NCBI GenBank assembly: GCA_903871855.1
Contig: CAIQIK010000020.1
Coordinates: 62,001-126,000, forward strand
Direction of reading: 5' to 3'
From: an uncultured Caldisericota bacterium
GTDB taxonomy: Bacteria; Caldisericota; Caldisericia; Cryosericales; Cryosericaceae
Length of the DNA stretch: 64,000 bases
Each line of letters opens with the position of its first letter. Position 1 is the first letter of the stretch. Both the position numbers and the translations under genes were made by a program. Of the stretch, positions 46,029 through 56,493 are shown piece by piece. The notes under the pieces are model-generated. The model was not told where the DNA came from, did not search any database, and was given only the letters and a program-made list of their open reading frames with translations.

Positions 46029-47819
46029 ATGGGAATCAAGTCTGACACCTGGATCGCGTCCCATGCACTGGCTGGCATGATCGAACCGTTTGCACCAGAC
46101 TCTCCCAGGGGCGTCGTCTCCTATGGAGTGTCATCGTATGGATACGACATGCGTGTGGCGGACGAATTCAAGGTTTTCACCAATGTCTTCAACACCATCG
46201 TCGATCCAAAGGCGTTCACCGAGCAGAGTTTTGTGGACATGAAGGGGGATTCCTGCATCATCCCGCCAAACTCCTTCGCGCTCGCGCGCAGTCTGGAGTA
46301 CTTTCGGATTCCCCGGGATGTCCTGTGCCTTGTCATCGGCAAGAGTACGTATGCCCGAGCAGGCATCATTGTCAACGTGACGCCGCTTGAACCATGCTAC
46401 AGTCCTGATACTGAGGTACTGACCTCAAATGGATGGAAGAATATTACGGAAATACAAGACATGGAAGAAGTTGCAACAATAGATTCACAAGGGGAGATGG
46501 AATATCAGCAGATAACGGGAAAACAAAAGACCCCATTTCAAGGAGACCTAATTTCCGTAAAGGGACGGAATTTGGATCTTCTGGTAACACCAGAGCATTT
46601 CCTGTATGTGAAGTCCAGATACAAGGAAAGTTATGAATTTGCTAGGGCAAAAGATGTGTATGGAAAGTACAATTTTGAGATGAAAAGAGATGCTGTGTGG
46701 AAAGGCGAAGATCCCAAATTCTTTGAACTAGATACTGCAGAAGACGATACCTACAAGCAATTGAATGTTGTTGCAGAAAGAGTATTCAAAATGCTTGAGT
46801 ACTCAGAAGAGCTTTCTACAAGAAAACTGTATGATGGGTTAGTCGAATCCGGATACAAAATAGTCTATGAAAATTTGGACTATTTGCTCTCCCTGCTAGT
46901 ATCAAAATCTAGTCTCTCTGTTAAAAAGAGAAGAACGGGGAAGATTACCAATAAAGTCTATAGGCTAAGTAAAAGAATCTCTTTGGGAGAATTCGCAAGA
47001 ATACAAATTCCTATTGAAGATTGGGCTTGGTTTATGGGCATTTGGTTGTCAGAAGGATCTGCTTTTTCACGGCCAAAAGGGAATTACGCAATCAAAGTAG
47101 CGCAAATAGGAACGGAGAATAGAGAAATAATAAAAAGGCATCTGCTGAAACTACCATTCGATTTTGTAGAAGAAGAACTTGGTTTCAAGGCATTGAATAA
47201 ACAACTGTCGACCTATTTGCAACAATATGGCCATAGTAAAGAGAAACATATACCAAACACAATAAGAAACTTGTCGCCTAGACTTCTGAAGATTTTCCTA
47301 GATGCTTATATTCTTGGAGACGGGAACAAAGAAACCGAAACAATAACTACTTCTTCAAGAAAAATGGCCGACAATCTTCAGGAAGTCATACTGAAGGCAG
47401 GATACGCTTCTATTGTTAGATATGTCGAAAAAGGCCAAACGCACTTTTTGAAAGGAAGAAGAATGTCTTCTGGGAATATATGTAAAATAAGAATTTCCAG
47501 AAAACAACTTACTCCTAAATTGTGTGGGAAATCCTTTTCAAAAGTTCCATATGATGGTTTTGTCTATGATGTAACTGTTCCGAACCATACCCTATACACA
47601 AGAAGAAATGGAAAATCCTGTTGGTCAAGCAACTGCTGGGAAGGCTTTGTGACCATCGAAATCAGTAACACGACGCCGCTTCCCGTCAAGGTCTATGCCA
47701 ACGAGGGGATTGCCCAGGTTCTCTTCATGGAAGCTGATGACGTATGTGGCGTCTCCTACGAAGATAAGAAGGGAAAGTACCAGAATCAGACAGGTATCTG
47801 GTTGCCGAGGGTAGAGTAG
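46029..47819 (+). CDS. dcd: dCTP deaminase interrupted by a LAGLIDADG intein
   Basis: The 596-residue product consists of extein residues 1-122 and 536-596 (183 residues joined) around a 413-residue intein. The host protein is a dCTP deaminase (dCTP to dUTP): [30 protein letters not shown], then [30 protein letters not shown] and the QTGIWLPR tail. The insertion splits the conserved PLEP-x-WEG loop beside the catalytic Glu of VTIE. The spliced protein would read LEPCWEG, with Cys where relatives have Glu or Gly. Start ATG 46029 behind TTTGGAGGCG. First gene of the nucleoside operon, under a LacI-type operator. Confidence 0.93.
   Translation: MGIKSDTWIASHALAGMIEPFAPDSPRGVVSYGVSSYGYDMRVADEFKVFTNVFNTIVDPKAFTEQSFVDMKGDSCIIPPNSFALARSLEYFRIPRDVLCLVIGKSTYARAGIIVNVTPLEPCYSPDTEVLTSNGWKNITEIQDMEEVATIDSQGEMEYQQITGKQKTPFQGDLISVKGRNLDLLVTPEHFLYVKSRYKESYEFARAKDVYGKYNFEMKRDAVWKGEDPKFFELDTAEDDTYKQLNVVAERVFKMLEYSEELSTRKLYDGLVESGYKIVYENLDYLLSLLVSKSSLSVKKRRTGKITNKVYRLSKRISLGEFARIQIPIEDWAWFMGIWLSEGSAFSRPKGNYAIKVAQIGTENREIIKRHLLKLPFDFVEEELGFKALNKQLSTYLQQYGHSKEKHIPNTIRNLSPRLLKIFLDAYILGDGNKETETITTSSRKMADNLQEVILKAGYASIVRYVEKGQTHFLKGRRMSSGNICKIRISRKQLTPKLCGKSFSKVPYDGFVYDVTVPNHTLYTRRNGKSCWSSNCWEGFVTIEISNTTPLPVKVYANEGIAQVLFMEADDVCGVSYEDKKGKYQNQTGIWLPRVE
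46395..47633 (+). mobile_element. Intein with LAGLIDADG homing endonuclease, inserted in dcd
   Basis: Starts at Cys123 (block [21 protein letters not shown]) and ends at Asn535, followed by Cys536. Block B is [14 protein letters not shown] with the TxxH motif. A region with helix-turn-helix/winged-helix look ([21 protein letters not shown]) precedes the endonuclease. The two LAGLIDADG-type helices are [12 protein letters not shown] and [11 protein letters not shown]. Block F is [16 protein letters not shown] and block G is CWSSN|C. The penultimate residue is Ser, not the usual His. The intein DNA is strongly AT-rich compared with the exteins, a sign of recent transfer. Confidence 0.92.
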
Positions 47820-47821
47820 CC

Positions 47822-48832
47822 GTGAGGGAAATCGCGCGGAAGCTCGGTGTTTCCACAAGCACAGTATCGCGGGCGTTCTCGAAACCGGAGATGGTGCGGC
47901 CGGAGCTGCGTGAGCGCATCCTGAAGATGGCCAGGGAGTTGGACTACAAACCCAATCGCATTGCACGCGCCATGGTCCTTGGCCAATCCGATCTCATTGG
48001 ACTTGTGGTTCCAGACATCACCAACCCCTTTTTTCCAGCTATCGTGCGCGGCGTGGAGGATGAAGCACACAAGCATGGCCTGAACCTTATCGTCTGCAAT
48101 AGCGACGGTCATGTGGCCAAGGAGAAACAGTACCTGCGTTCTCTGCATGACCTGACCGTGGCGGGAATCATCGTGGCCAGCGCTTCCCGAAGAGATGCGT
48201 ATGTGGCAGAACTGGCGGCTGGTGTTCCCGTTGTCGTCATGGACCGTAGACTCTCCGGCTCCCTGGTTTCACAGGTGAGTGCCGACAACTACAGTGGGAG
48301 CAAGGCTGTGGTCGACTACCTGGCGGGACTGGGACACCGCAAGCTGCTCTATCTTTCGGGCCCTTCGATGATTTCTACAGCCGAGGACAGGCTCCGAGGG
48401 TTCCGTGACCAGTGCCGTCTGCATGAGATCGACTTCGATGTCGTGCGTGCGGGTTTTGGGATCGACGACGGCTACGGGGCCATGAAGCAGGCAGGGTCTG
48501 TGATGGACGGCACAACCGGTGTCGTCTGTGCCAATGACCTGTGCGCGTTCGGCGTTCTGGCGAGACTTGCAGAAGTGGGCATTGCGGTGCCGGAAAGGGT
48601 ATCGGTTACTGGCTTTGACGACATTGCGTTCGCGAGGATCTTCAGCCCATCGCTGACGACGGTACGACAACCTACCTATGAGATGGGACAGCTGGCAGTG
48701 AGAGCGATTCTCGACATGAGAGGCGGCCATGTGTCATCTCACCCTGTGGTTCTTCCGACGGAGCTTGTGGTCCGGGATTCGACAGCTCTCCGGAACACTT
48801 CTGTAGAGCGTTCCAGGGCAACTACCTTGTAG
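47822..48832 (+). CDS. LacI-family transcriptional regulator (RbsR-like)
   Basis: 336 residues from GTG 47822. N-terminal HTH VREIARKLGVSTSTVSRAFSKPEMVRPELRERILKMARELDYKPN with the hinge helix ARAMVLG. A periplasmic-binding-like sensor follows: LIGLVVPDITNPFFPAIVRGVEDEA, VMDRRLSGSLVSQVSADN, GHRKLLYLSG, GVVCANDLCAFGVL and VSVTGFDD. It is expected to bind the 14-bp palindrome at 45987. The gene neighbours suggest ribose, a nucleoside or ADP-ribose as inducer. It lies two bases after dcd. Confidence 0.94.
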   Translation: MREIARKLGVSTSTVSRAFSKPEMVRPELRERILKMARELDYKPNRIARAMVLGQSDLIGLVVPDITNPFFPAIVRGVEDEAHKHGLNLIVCNSDGHVAKEKQYLRSLHDLTVAGIIVASASRRDAYVAELAAGVPVVVMDRRLSGSLVSQVSADNYSGSKAVVDYLAGLGHRKLLYLSGPSMISTAEDRLRGFRDQCRLHEIDFDVVRAGFGIDDGYGAMKQAGSVMDGTTGVVCANDLCAFGVLARLAEVGIAVPERVSVTGFDDIAFARIFSPSLTTVRQPTYEMGQLAVRAILDMRGGHVSSHPVVLPTELVVRDSTALRNTSVERSRATTL

Positions 48833-48834
48833 TC

Positions 48835-49773
48835 ATGGTCATATCATTCGGTAGCATCAACATGGACCTCGTTGTCCGCTGTGAGCGTGTGCCAGACCAG
48901 GGTGAAACCATTGTCTCGACTGGATGGCTCACTAACCCGGGAGGGAAAGGTGCGAACCAGGCGGTGCAGGCTGCCCGACTGGGAGCGGAGACCGTCCTGG
49001 TGGGGCGCGTTGGATCAGATGCCTTTGGGCGGGACGTGATGAATGGGCTGTCGGCTTACAGAGTGGACATCGGCGGCGTCATGGTAGACCCGGTCTTGCC
49101 GACGGGCGTCGCGTGCATCTTGGTAGAAAGAGGCGGCGAGAATCGCATAGTGGTCGTCCCGGGCGCCAACGGTGCCGTCGGCGCTGCCGAACTCAAGACT
49201 CTGGACGGCTTGCTGCAGCCCGGGGTTGTCCTCCTGCTGCAGTGTGAAATCCCGTTTGCGGTCGTTCGGGAGGCTGCTCACGTGGCGCACCTGAGAGGAG
49301 CTACTGTCATCCTCGATCCTTCGCCCTGGGGATCCGTTATCCTGACGCCAGGAATATTTGGCGATGTAGATTACCTCATGCCGAACGAGGGTGAAGCCTG
49401 TGCGCTTACTGGAACCTCCGATCTCAAGGAGGCCGCAGGAATCCTTCTGGGTCTGGGCGCACGGACTGTCATCGTGAAGCGGGGAGACAAGGGTGCATTT
49501 GCGGTTGGCGCGTTCGAGAGCCCCGAGGTGCCCGCTTTTTCGGTGGTACCGGTCGATACGACGGCAGCAGGCGATTCTTTCCAGGGAGCCTTTGCTGCGT
49601 CGCTGGATCTCGGGTTTGACCCCGGCACAGCGCTCTACTGGGCGATGGCGGCAGGTGCGCTTACCGTAACACGGCCGGGCGCTCAGCAATCGATGCCGGA
49701 TGAAGTGGAAGTCACTGCGTTTCTTGAGGCAAGGCTGCGCAAGGGAGACCGTCTCCCAAAGCAGCAGATCTGA
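48835..49773 (+). CDS. rbsK: Ribokinase (PfkB family)
   Basis: 312 residues. Family signatures: N-terminal FGSINMDLVVRCERVP with NPGGKGANQAVQAARLG (sugar-binding GGKGANQA), then VVVPGANGAV, and the catalytic end PVDTTAAGDSFQGAFAASL (Asp base in TTAAGD). It phosphorylates ribose at O5 (or a related sugar released from nucleosides). Its start follows the lacI stop by two bases. Along with the nucleoside phosphorylase gene this fits degradation of imported nucleosides. Confidence 0.92.
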   Translation: MVISFGSINMDLVVRCERVPDQGETIVSTGWLTNPGGKGANQAVQAARLGAETVLVGRVGSDAFGRDVMNGLSAYRVDIGGVMVDPVLPTGVACILVERGGENRIVVVPGANGAVGAAELKTLDGLLQPGVVLLLQCEIPFAVVREAAHVAHLRGATVILDPSPWGSVILTPGIFGDVDYLMPNEGEACALTGTSDLKEAAGILLGLGARTVIVKRGDKGAFAVGAFESPEVPAFSVVPVDTTAAGDSFQGAFAASLDLGFDPGTALYWAMAAGALTVTRPGAQQSMPDEVEVTAFLEARLRKGDRLPKQQI

Positions 49774-49795
49774 AGGACAAAGGAGAGGAGTCAAC

Positions 49796-50812
49796 ATGAA
49801 GAAGATGCTACGTACGCTGCTCGTGCTTATGCTTGTTACCTTGTCATTTGCCGGCTGCAAGCCAACAGCGACTGGTCCCAAGACCGACAAGGTCGTCTAC
49901 CTCATCAATGGCGCGCTTGGCGACAATGCATTCTACGATTCTGGCCAGAAAGGGATCGACAACATCAAGGCACAGTATGGTGTGGAGACGAGGACGATTG
50001 AGTGCAACTTCGACGCAGGCAAGTACGAGCCTAGCCTCGAAGCAGCCACACAATACAGCGACGTCGTGTTTGTCATTTCTTATGCGTTCGAGGACAACTT
50101 GAAGGCGATGGCCGACAAGTATCCGAACAAGATCTTCGTCAACATCGACACGATCGTACAGAACAGCAAAAACACGATAACGTCCGCCAAGTACATCGAA
50201 GAAGAGAGTGCGTTCCTTGCGGGAGTCTGTGCCGGCCTTACGACGACGGACATGAGCATCAAGAACATCAACGCCGACAAGATCGTCGGTGTAGTGGCCG
50301 CAGCTGACGACCCAGTTGTCATGGCGTTTGTGAAGGCCTATGAGGACGGCGTCCACTATGTCGACAAGTCCATCAAGGTCGAGCGTGTGGTTCTCGCTGG
50401 TGTTTGGGACGACCCAGCCAAGGGCAAGCAGGCCGCCCTAAGTCTGTACGACAAGAAGTGCGATGTCGTGTTTCAGGTGGCGTCTGAAACTGGTCTTGGT
50501 GTCCTGCAGGCTGCCAAGGAACGTGGCTTGTACGCAATCGGCGTCGATACGAACCAGAACAACATCGAACCCGGTTACGTCATTGCATCGGACATCAAGG
50601 ACGTCGGCAAGACCATCGAAGAGATCTACAAGACAATCAAGGATGGTACCTACAAGCCGGGCCAGGTCATAAAGTATGGACTGAAGACCGGTACGGTCGA
50701 CCTGGTGACTGACGCGACGGTGCAAGTCCTTCCAAAGAGTATTCTCGACCGCATCAGCGAAGTCCGTCAACAGATCATCGACGGTACGCTCGCCGTCACC
50801 AAGTACCAGTAG
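49796..50812 (+). CDS. BMP-family (PnrA/BmpA-like) substrate-binding lipoprotein
   Basis: 338 residues, ATG 49796 behind GGAGAGGAG. Lipoprotein signal [16 protein letters not shown] with the lipobox FAGC. The BMP/Med family pattern is [29 protein letters not shown]-type fragments, [54 protein letters not shown] and [20 protein letters not shown]. These proteins bind purine or other nucleosides for the ABC transporter encoded by the next three genes. Confidence 0.93.
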   Translation: MKKMLRTLLVLMLVTLSFAGCKPTATGPKTDKVVYLINGALGDNAFYDSGQKGIDNIKAQYGVETRTIECNFDAGKYEPSLEAATQYSDVVFVISYAFEDNLKAMADKYPNKIFVNIDTIVQNSKNTITSAKYIEEESAFLAGVCAGLTTTDMSIKNINADKIVGVVAAADDPVVMAFVKAYEDGVHYVDKSIKVERVVLAGVWDDPAKGKQAALSLYDKKCDVVFQVASETGLGVLQAAKERGLYAIGVDTNQNNIEPGYVIASDIKDVGKTIEEIYKTIKDGTYKPGQVIKYGLKTGTVDLVTDATVQVLPKSILDRISEVRQQIIDGTLAVTKYQ

Positions 50813-50823
50813 GACAGCCGTTC

Positions 50824-52374
50824 GTGGCACGTGACGTCCTGATCGACCTGCGGCATATTACCAAGGTGTTCCCCCCGGACACCGTTGCGCTGTCTGACGT
50901 GTCGGTATCGTTCGAATCCGGCGAGATCCATGCGCTGGTCGGAGAAAACGGAGCGGGGAAGAGCACACTCATGAAAGTGTTGTATGGTCTCGAGCGTCGG
51001 GACGCAGGAGACATCTTCTTCAGAGGTGCCAAGGTCGAATTCAGGACGCCACGTGAGGCAATTTCCGCCGGCATAGGGATGGTACACCAGGAGATGCTGC
51101 TTATTCCGGAGTACACGGTATGGCAGAACATCGTCTTGGGCGCCGAGCCCGTCCGTGCCTTTGGGGCAATTGATGTTCATAGGGCGCGTGAGGCAGTGCG
51201 TCAGAAGATCGAAGAGTTCCAGTTCAACTTGGAACCCGACACACTCGTGGGAGATATCTCGGTAGCCGCACGTCAGAAGGTCGAGATCCTCAAACTGCTC
51301 TACCGCAATGTCTCGGTGCTTGTTCTGGACGAACCGACGGCGGTACTGACGCCGCAGGAGATTCCTCAGCTGTTCTCCGAACTGGAGCGTCTTCGGGACA
51401 AGGGGCATACGATTATTTTCATCTCTCACCGGCTCGATGAGGTGCTGACGCTGAGCGACCGCGTGACCGTCATGCGGCGCGGCAAAGTCGTGGGTACGTC
51501 CGCAGCGTCCGATCTCACGAAGGAGGATCTGGCCCGGCAGATGGTGGGCAGAGAGGTCCTGTTCACTTCGCAGCGACAGCCTCAGGAACCCGGAGAGATG
51601 GTCTTCCGCGCGCAAGGGCTGAATTGTAGTGACACCGAGCATCGCGCAAGACTGCATGACGCGACCATCGACGTGCGTGCCGGCGAGATCGTAGGAGTGG
51701 CGGGGGTCGAGGGGAATGGCCAGTTCGAGCTGGTGAACGCAATCATGGGTCTAGCGCCAATGACGTCGGGGGCGCTGGAGGTGAATGGGAAGGACATCAC
51801 GCGTGCCGACATCCTAGCCAGACGAGCCCTGATCTCCTTTGTTTCGCAGGATCGAGGCAAGATGGGGGCCAGTATCAATGCTTCCATCCTGGAAGACGCC
51901 GTTATGACGCATCACATACTCGATCCGGGTTTCAGCACCTGGAGGGGTCTCGGCCTCAACTACCGACGTGCTGTTGTATTCACCGAGCAGATACGGACGC
52001 AGTTCAGCGTAAGCATGAGCGGTGTGCGAGACCCATTCCGGTCGCTGTCCGGTGGCAACCAGCAGAAGGTGATTCTCGGCCGCGAACTACTGCTGGAAAC
52101 ACCGTTTGTCCTCATGGACCAACCAACGCGAGGCCTGGACGTCGGTTCCATCGAATATGTCCATCAGCTTCTACTGGACCTGCGGAGCAAGAATCGGGCT
52201 GTCTTGCTGATATCGGCCGACCTCGACGAACTCTTTACGGTGGCCGACCGCATCGTCGTCATGTGCCAGGGCGACATTGTAGCGGACCTTGCCACGGACA
52301 CGACGAGCCGTGAAGAGGTCGGATACTACATGCTCGGAGGAAAGGAAGCTGAACATGCGGAAACAGGTTCTTAG
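50824..52374 (+). CDS. Nucleoside ABC transporter ATP-binding protein (double ABC domain)
   Basis: 516 residues from GTG 50824. Two ABC halves as in RbsA/NupA. The first has [16 protein letters not shown], a variant signature [14 protein letters not shown] and [15 protein letters not shown]. The second has a degenerate Walker [17 protein letters not shown], signature [16 protein letters not shown] and [19 protein letters not shown]. Such asymmetry is normal in this family. Pairs with the BMP lipoprotein and the two permeases. Confidence 0.93.
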   Translation: MARDVLIDLRHITKVFPPDTVALSDVSVSFESGEIHALVGENGAGKSTLMKVLYGLERRDAGDIFFRGAKVEFRTPREAISAGIGMVHQEMLLIPEYTVWQNIVLGAEPVRAFGAIDVHRAREAVRQKIEEFQFNLEPDTLVGDISVAARQKVEILKLLYRNVSVLVLDEPTAVLTPQEIPQLFSELERLRDKGHTIIFISHRLDEVLTLSDRVTVMRRGKVVGTSAASDLTKEDLARQMVGREVLFTSQRQPQEPGEMVFRAQGLNCSDTEHRARLHDATIDVRAGEIVGVAGVEGNGQFELVNAIMGLAPMTSGALEVNGKDITRADILARRALISFVSQDRGKMGASINASILEDAVMTHHILDPGFSTWRGLGLNYRRAVVFTEQIRTQFSVSMSGVRDPFRSLSGGNQQKVILGRELLLETPFVLMDQPTRGLDVGSIEYVHQLLLDLRSKNRAVLLISADLDELFTVADRIVVMCQGDIVADLATDTTSREEVGYYMLGGKEAEHAETGS

Positions 52375-53392
52375 CGGGCTTCTCGGCGTTTTGGCGGCGT
52401 TTGTTATCGGGGCGCTCGTACTCCTGTTCCAGGGGTTCAACCCAGTCACGACCTACGGTGCACTGCTTCAGTACTCGTTGTTCAGCGCATCGGGATTCGC
52501 CGCTACAGTGACGCGAGCCGTTCCCCTGATCCTGACAGGACTCTCGGCTTCGATCGCGTTTGCCTCCGGACCCGTGAACCTCGGACAGCCGGGTCAACTC
52601 ATCATGGGGGCCCTGGGCGTGGCATTGGTTGGGTTGTTCGTCCGCCTGCCCCCGGTATTCCTTATCCCGCTTTGCATCCTCGCATCTCTTCTTGGTGGTG
52701 CGCTGTGGTCCGGGCTTGCAGCACTGCTCAAACGTGCCTTCGCAATGGATGAGTTCATCGTCACGCTCATGCTCAACTTTATTGCCGACTACTTCGCACT
52801 GTGGGTCATTACGTATCCCCTGTTCGACCCGTCTGCCCTGAGCCCTATGACCAGGCGCATCAGCACCGCCGCATGGCTGCCGGATCTGGGAGGCGTGAAC
52901 ACAAGTGTCCTGTTCATGGTGTTTGCAGCTGTCGTCTGTTGGCTGATCATGAGCAGAGGCCGCAGTGGCTATGAATGGCGAATGACCGGACAGAACTCGC
53001 TGTTTGCGCGGATCGGCGGATGCAAGGTGGATGCCAACTATGTCCGCGTCATGCTGGTCACCGGAGCCCTTGCAGGGCTCGCCGGTGGGTTGATGGTTAT
53101 GGGCGGTCCCCATCGCTTTGTGAAGGGACTAGGCGCCAACTATGCCTGGGACGGTATTATGATCGCAGTCGTAGCAGGCAGTGGCGTCTCGGGGACCTTT
53201 CTCTACGGGTTGCTCTTCAGTGCACTGCAGCAGGGCGCCATAGGCATGGAACTCGTCACAGCTGTGCCTTCAGAATTCATCGACGTGCTGCAGGCAGTCA
53301 TTGTTCTGGTTGTGGTAGCAGGAAGGGTTTCGCTGAACATGGTGTTTGACTGGCTGGCGACCAGGCAGAAACTCAAGGAGAGCGCGGAGTGA
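52355..53392 (+). CDS. Nucleoside ABC transporter permease 1 (NupB/YufP-like)
   Basis: 345 residues starting at ATG 52355 behind GGAGGAAAGGAAG, overlapping the ATPase gene by 20 bases. About nine hydrophobic segments with the family motif [52 protein letters not shown] and [15 protein letters not shown]. The basic-residue stretch [10 protein letters not shown] marks the cytosolic N-terminus. Ends by a GTGA overlap with permease 2. Confidence 0.9.
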   Translation: MRKQVLSGLLGVLAAFVIGALVLLFQGFNPVTTYGALLQYSLFSASGFAATVTRAVPLILTGLSASIAFASGPVNLGQPGQLIMGALGVALVGLFVRLPPVFLIPLCILASLLGGALWSGLAALLKRAFAMDEFIVTLMLNFIADYFALWVITYPLFDPSALSPMTRRISTAAWLPDLGGVNTSVLFMVFAAVVCWLIMSRGRSGYEWRMTGQNSLFARIGGCKVDANYVRVMLVTGALAGLAGGLMVMGGPHRFVKGLGANYAWDGIMIAVVAGSGVSGTFLYGLLFSALQQGAIGMELVTAVPSEFIDVLQAVIVLVVVAGRVSLNMVFDWLATRQKLKESAE

Positions 53393-54279
53393 ACGTCCTG
53401 TTTGGGCTCTTCTCGGCTATGCTCATCGGAGCCACACCCATCCTGCTGGCCGCGATCGGCGGGACGTTCACTTTCTATGCCGGCATCTTCAACATTGCGA
53501 TGGAAGGGATGATGCTGGTCGGGGCGTTCTGCGCTGTTCTCGGGTCGTTCTTCCTGCACAGCTGGTTCCTTGGCATTCTATGCGCGGTAGCTGGGGCGCT
53601 GGTCATGGCCGGTATCTTCGTCTTGTTTGCCGTGAGACTTCATACGGATGAGTTCTTGACGGGCATAGCACTGAATCTGTTTGCGGTAGGCCTGACGACA
53701 TTTCTGCTGCGCGACATCTTCCACGTCAAGGGGGCTTTCACTGATGCCGGTATCCGCGCGATCCCTGCCGTGAAGCTGCCGCTGATTGACGGCATCCCCA
53801 TTCTAGGAAGGTTGCTCAGCGGGTACAACGCCATCATCTACGTCGCAGCCCTGGTGACCGTGCTGGCCGCGTTCGTCATCTTCCGGACTCGTTTCGGGCT
53901 CCGGCTCCGGGCAGCAGGGTACAACGCCGTGTGTCTAAGTTCGAGCGGCGTTCCGGCATCGACGATACGTATCTGGTCGCTCATCGTCTGTGCGGTATGC
54001 TGCGGTCTGGCAGGCGCGTATCTCTCTCTTGGATCCGTGCGGCTGTTTGCCGAGAATATGTCAGCGGGACGCGGCTGGATCTCGCTGACGGCCGTCATTC
54101 TGGTCAGCGGGAATCCCTGGGGCATCGCGATCATCTCTCTGCTGTTTGGGTTCTTCGACGGTCTGACGGTATTCCTGCAAGGCAGTCGTATTCCTACTCA
54201 GTTCACGGCCATGATCCCCTACGTCGCGACACTCGTTTCCCTGTACCTGTACTCCGTCCGCAAGAGGAGGCAGGCATGA
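53389..54279 (+). CDS. Nucleoside ABC transporter permease 2 (NupC/YufQ-like)
   Basis: 296 residues from GTG 53389. Hydrophobic throughout, with [41 protein letters not shown] near the start, the family's most conserved segment, and a late [36 protein letters not shown]. It completes the importer with permease 1. The end overlaps the next gene by ATGA. Confidence 0.92.
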   Translation: MNVLFGLFSAMLIGATPILLAAIGGTFTFYAGIFNIAMEGMMLVGAFCAVLGSFFLHSWFLGILCAVAGALVMAGIFVLFAVRLHTDEFLTGIALNLFAVGLTTFLLRDIFHVKGAFTDAGIRAIPAVKLPLIDGIPILGRLLSGYNAIIYVAALVTVLAAFVIFRTRFGLRLRAAGYNAVCLSSSGVPASTIRIWSLIVCAVCCGLAGAYLSLGSVRLFAENMSAGRGWISLTAVILVSGNPWGIAIISLLFGFFDGLTVFLQGSRIPTQFTAMIPYVATLVSLYLYSVRKRRQA

Positions 54280-55655
54280 GCTTCAAGGCATGGCAAATGG
54301 AACGTGACATACGACGTTCTGCTGTTCCGTTGGACCGGCGCCTGCATCCAAGCAGCTGGTGTGAGCAGACGGCTGCCGACAAGGGACAGGATGAGGTGAT
54401 GCTCATGCTCTGGGAGAGCTCTGTGCCGGGATCGGGTGCTCCCGAGTGCCTCTATCGCGAGGCAGCCCAGTCGATGGAGAACCAAGGCTTCGATGAGAGT
54501 GTGGCGGTGTCGCTTATTCCAGAAGGCTTGCGCCTGGCTCGCAGTGGAGATGCTCCTGCACTGCGCATACTCACCGCTCACTACCTTGATGCACTGTTTG
54601 CTGCGCCACAGGATCCCCGGTGTTCCTACCTTGAGTTCGAGCGCCTCGTCTCGTGGGATGATGTTCTGACTCGCCTACCAGCGGCTCGCGCGCCGCAGCA
54701 GGAGCAGCCAGACAGCGTTGAGGAGAGAACACTGGCTGGGTGGATCGGCCAGCTTGCGGGCGGTGCGTTTGGTACTGCCATCGAGGGATACACAGGCCAA
54801 CGCATTGCAGAGGTCTATGGCGACGTCCGTTCTTATGTCACGGATCCTGAAACAATGAACGACGACGTTGTCTACGAGCTGGTGTTCCTGGACGCTTTTG
54901 AGTCACACGGACGTGATCTCACGTCGCAGGACGTTGCCAATGAATGGCTACAGCAGATACCTTTTGGCTGGTCGGCAGAGTGGATTGCTCTCCAGAACTT
55001 GCGTGCTGGTCTCATGCCACCCGAGTCGGGAAGCTACCGCAACCCCTATTCCGACTGGATTGGTGTTCAGATGCGCGGGATGATTTGCGGGATGCTGGCG
55101 CCGGGACGTCCAGTGGAGGCCGTAAGGCTTGCCCATCTCGACGGAGTCGTGTCTCACGCGGCAAACGGTGTGTACGGGGGCATGTATGCAGCAGCGCTCA
55201 CGGCCCTCGCCTATGTGCGCGATGATCCGCGTGTCGTTGCGGTCGAAGCGGCGGGATATGTTCCTCAGGGGAGTGAATACGCCGCTGTTCTGCACGAGTG
55301 TCTGGACTTGGTCACGCGGGAGTCGGATGTTTCTTCAGCGCTTGCATGGGCTGAACAGCGGTTTGAGCAGTACAACTGGATCCATGCATACCCGAACGTG
55401 GCGGCGGACATCATTGCTCTCTGGTATGGTGGTCACGACATCACGGAGTCATTTGCGCTGCTGGCTCGCTGCGGGCTCGACATTGACTGCAATGCCGGTC
55501 TCGTCGGAACAGTCCTGGGTGCCATGGGCGGGGTCCCGGCCGTATGGGCGGATCCCATTGGTGATCGGCTCGATACGTATATTCCAGGCAAGGAACGACT
55601 CTCGATCCACGCCTTGGCGGAGCGAACGGCACGACTGGCTCGTGGCATGCTTTAG
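54276..55655 (+). CDS. ADP-ribosylglycohydrolase family protein
   Basis: 459 residues. The first ~150 are an unrecognised helical extension. The ARH fold follows, with [18 protein letters not shown] (canonical GDA-G-xxE, here without the Asp), the metal motif [17 protein letters not shown] (canonical TDDT), [44 protein letters not shown], and the C-terminal metal segment [21 protein letters not shown] (canonical D-x-DT-A). It should cleave an N- or O-glycosidic bond to ADP-ribose or a nucleoside ribose. The altered first motif means the substrate may differ. It is encoded between a nucleoside importer and a nucleoside phosphorylase. Confidence 0.82.
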   Translation: MSFKAWQMERDIRRSAVPLDRRLHPSSWCEQTAADKGQDEVMLMLWESSVPGSGAPECLYREAAQSMENQGFDESVAVSLIPEGLRLARSGDAPALRILTAHYLDALFAAPQDPRCSYLEFERLVSWDDVLTRLPAARAPQQEQPDSVEERTLAGWIGQLAGGAFGTAIEGYTGQRIAEVYGDVRSYVTDPETMNDDVVYELVFLDAFESHGRDLTSQDVANEWLQQIPFGWSAEWIALQNLRAGLMPPESGSYRNPYSDWIGVQMRGMICGMLAPGRPVEAVRLAHLDGVVSHAANGVYGGMYAAALTALAYVRDDPRVVAVEAAGYVPQGSEYAAVLHECLDLVTRESDVSSALAWAEQRFEQYNWIHAYPNVAADIIALWYGGHDITESFALLARCGLDIDCNAGLVGTVLGAMGGVPAVWADPIGDRLDTYIPGKERLSIHALAERTARLARGML

Positions 55656-55676
55656 TATTCCAGGGAGGTAGATTCC

Positions 55677-56405
55677 ATGTCACAATTTCACATGAGGTTT
55701 GAGGCAGAGGACTTGGCACCGCACGTCATGCTGGTCGGCAATCCCCAGCGAGCCGAGCAGGTATCGAAGCTGCTCCAGGGTGCTCGCCTGGTCAATGACT
55801 ATCGGTATCTGCTTGTCTTCACGGGGACGTACGAGGGTAAACGGGTGTCCGTGGCCACGACGGGAATGGGGGCTCCGTCGACAGCAATCGTCGTGGAGGA
55901 GCTGTGTAACCTTGGCGCGCGTGTGCTGCTCAGGGTTGGCTCGGCCGGGGGCATTGCATCAGACGTCGACGCCGGCGACATTGTCGTTGCCACGGGGAGT
56001 ATCCGCGACGATGGAACGTCTCCCCAGTACCTTCCACTGTCGTTCCCAGCGGTGCCGGATGCCGACCTCCTTCGCATCACTATGGAAACAGCCCGGGACG
56101 TTGTTCCGACGGCGAAGCACGGAGTCGTCATCAGCAGTGACGCATTCTACCGCAACTACGACAAGGACAAGATGAGCCTGATGATGCAATCGGGCGTGAA
56201 GGCGATCGAAATGGAAAGCGGCTGCGTGTTTATTGTTGGTCAGTTTCGCGGCGTCCGCACGTCCGCCCTTTTTGCTATTGACGGGAGCGTCACGAAGGAT
56301 GCAATCAAGCCGAAGGCTGCCGAGGACTTGTTCAAGATGGCCGAGGAGCAGAGCATTCGAATCGGTCTCTCTGCCCTTGTCAGGGCATCGAAAGCGGGGT
56401 TGTAG
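55677..56405 (+). CDS. Nucleoside phosphorylase (uridine/purine-nucleoside phosphorylase family)
   Basis: 242 residues, ATG 55677 behind GGGAGG. Family motifs: HVMLVGNPQRAEQVSKLL, TGMGAPSTAIVVEELCNLGARVLLRVGSAGGI (phosphate site), ISSDAFYRNY and KAIEMESGCVFIVGQFRGVRTSALFAIDGSVT (nucleoside site with EMES). It splits nucleosides with phosphate into base and ribose-1-phosphate. MSQFHMRFEAEDLAPHVMLVGNPQR resembles uridine phosphorylase more than DeoD, but specificity is unresolved. Last gene of the operon. Confidence 0.92.
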   Translation: MSQFHMRFEAEDLAPHVMLVGNPQRAEQVSKLLQGARLVNDYRYLLVFTGTYEGKRVSVATTGMGAPSTAIVVEELCNLGARVLLRVGSAGGIASDVDAGDIVVATGSIRDDGTSPQYLPLSFPAVPDADLLRITMETARDVVPTAKHGVVISSDAFYRNYDKDKMSLMMQSGVKAIEMESGCVFIVGQFRGVRTSALFAIDGSVTKDAIKPKAAEDLFKMAEEQSIRIGLSALVRASKAGL

Positions 56406-56426
56406 GCGCCTGACACCTGGCCGAGA

Positions 56427-56463
56427 GCAAGCACCCCGTGCATTATTTGCTCGGGGCGCTTGC
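56427..56463. terminator. GC-rich hairpin between convergent operons
   Basis: GCAAGCACCCCG (56427-56438) and CGGGGCGCTTGC (56452-56463) form a 12-bp stem with one mismatch. It has no T-tract on either strand, so termination may be partial. It separates the nucleoside operon from the minus-strand DUF2804 gene. Confidence 0.5.
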
Positions 56464-56493
56464 GGTGAGTCGTCTTACTCGGTCAAGAATCGG

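Noticed and set aside
49015-49890. Minus-strand ORF opposite the ribokinase gene
   Set aside because: Shadow of rbsK; no motif and no ribosome site.
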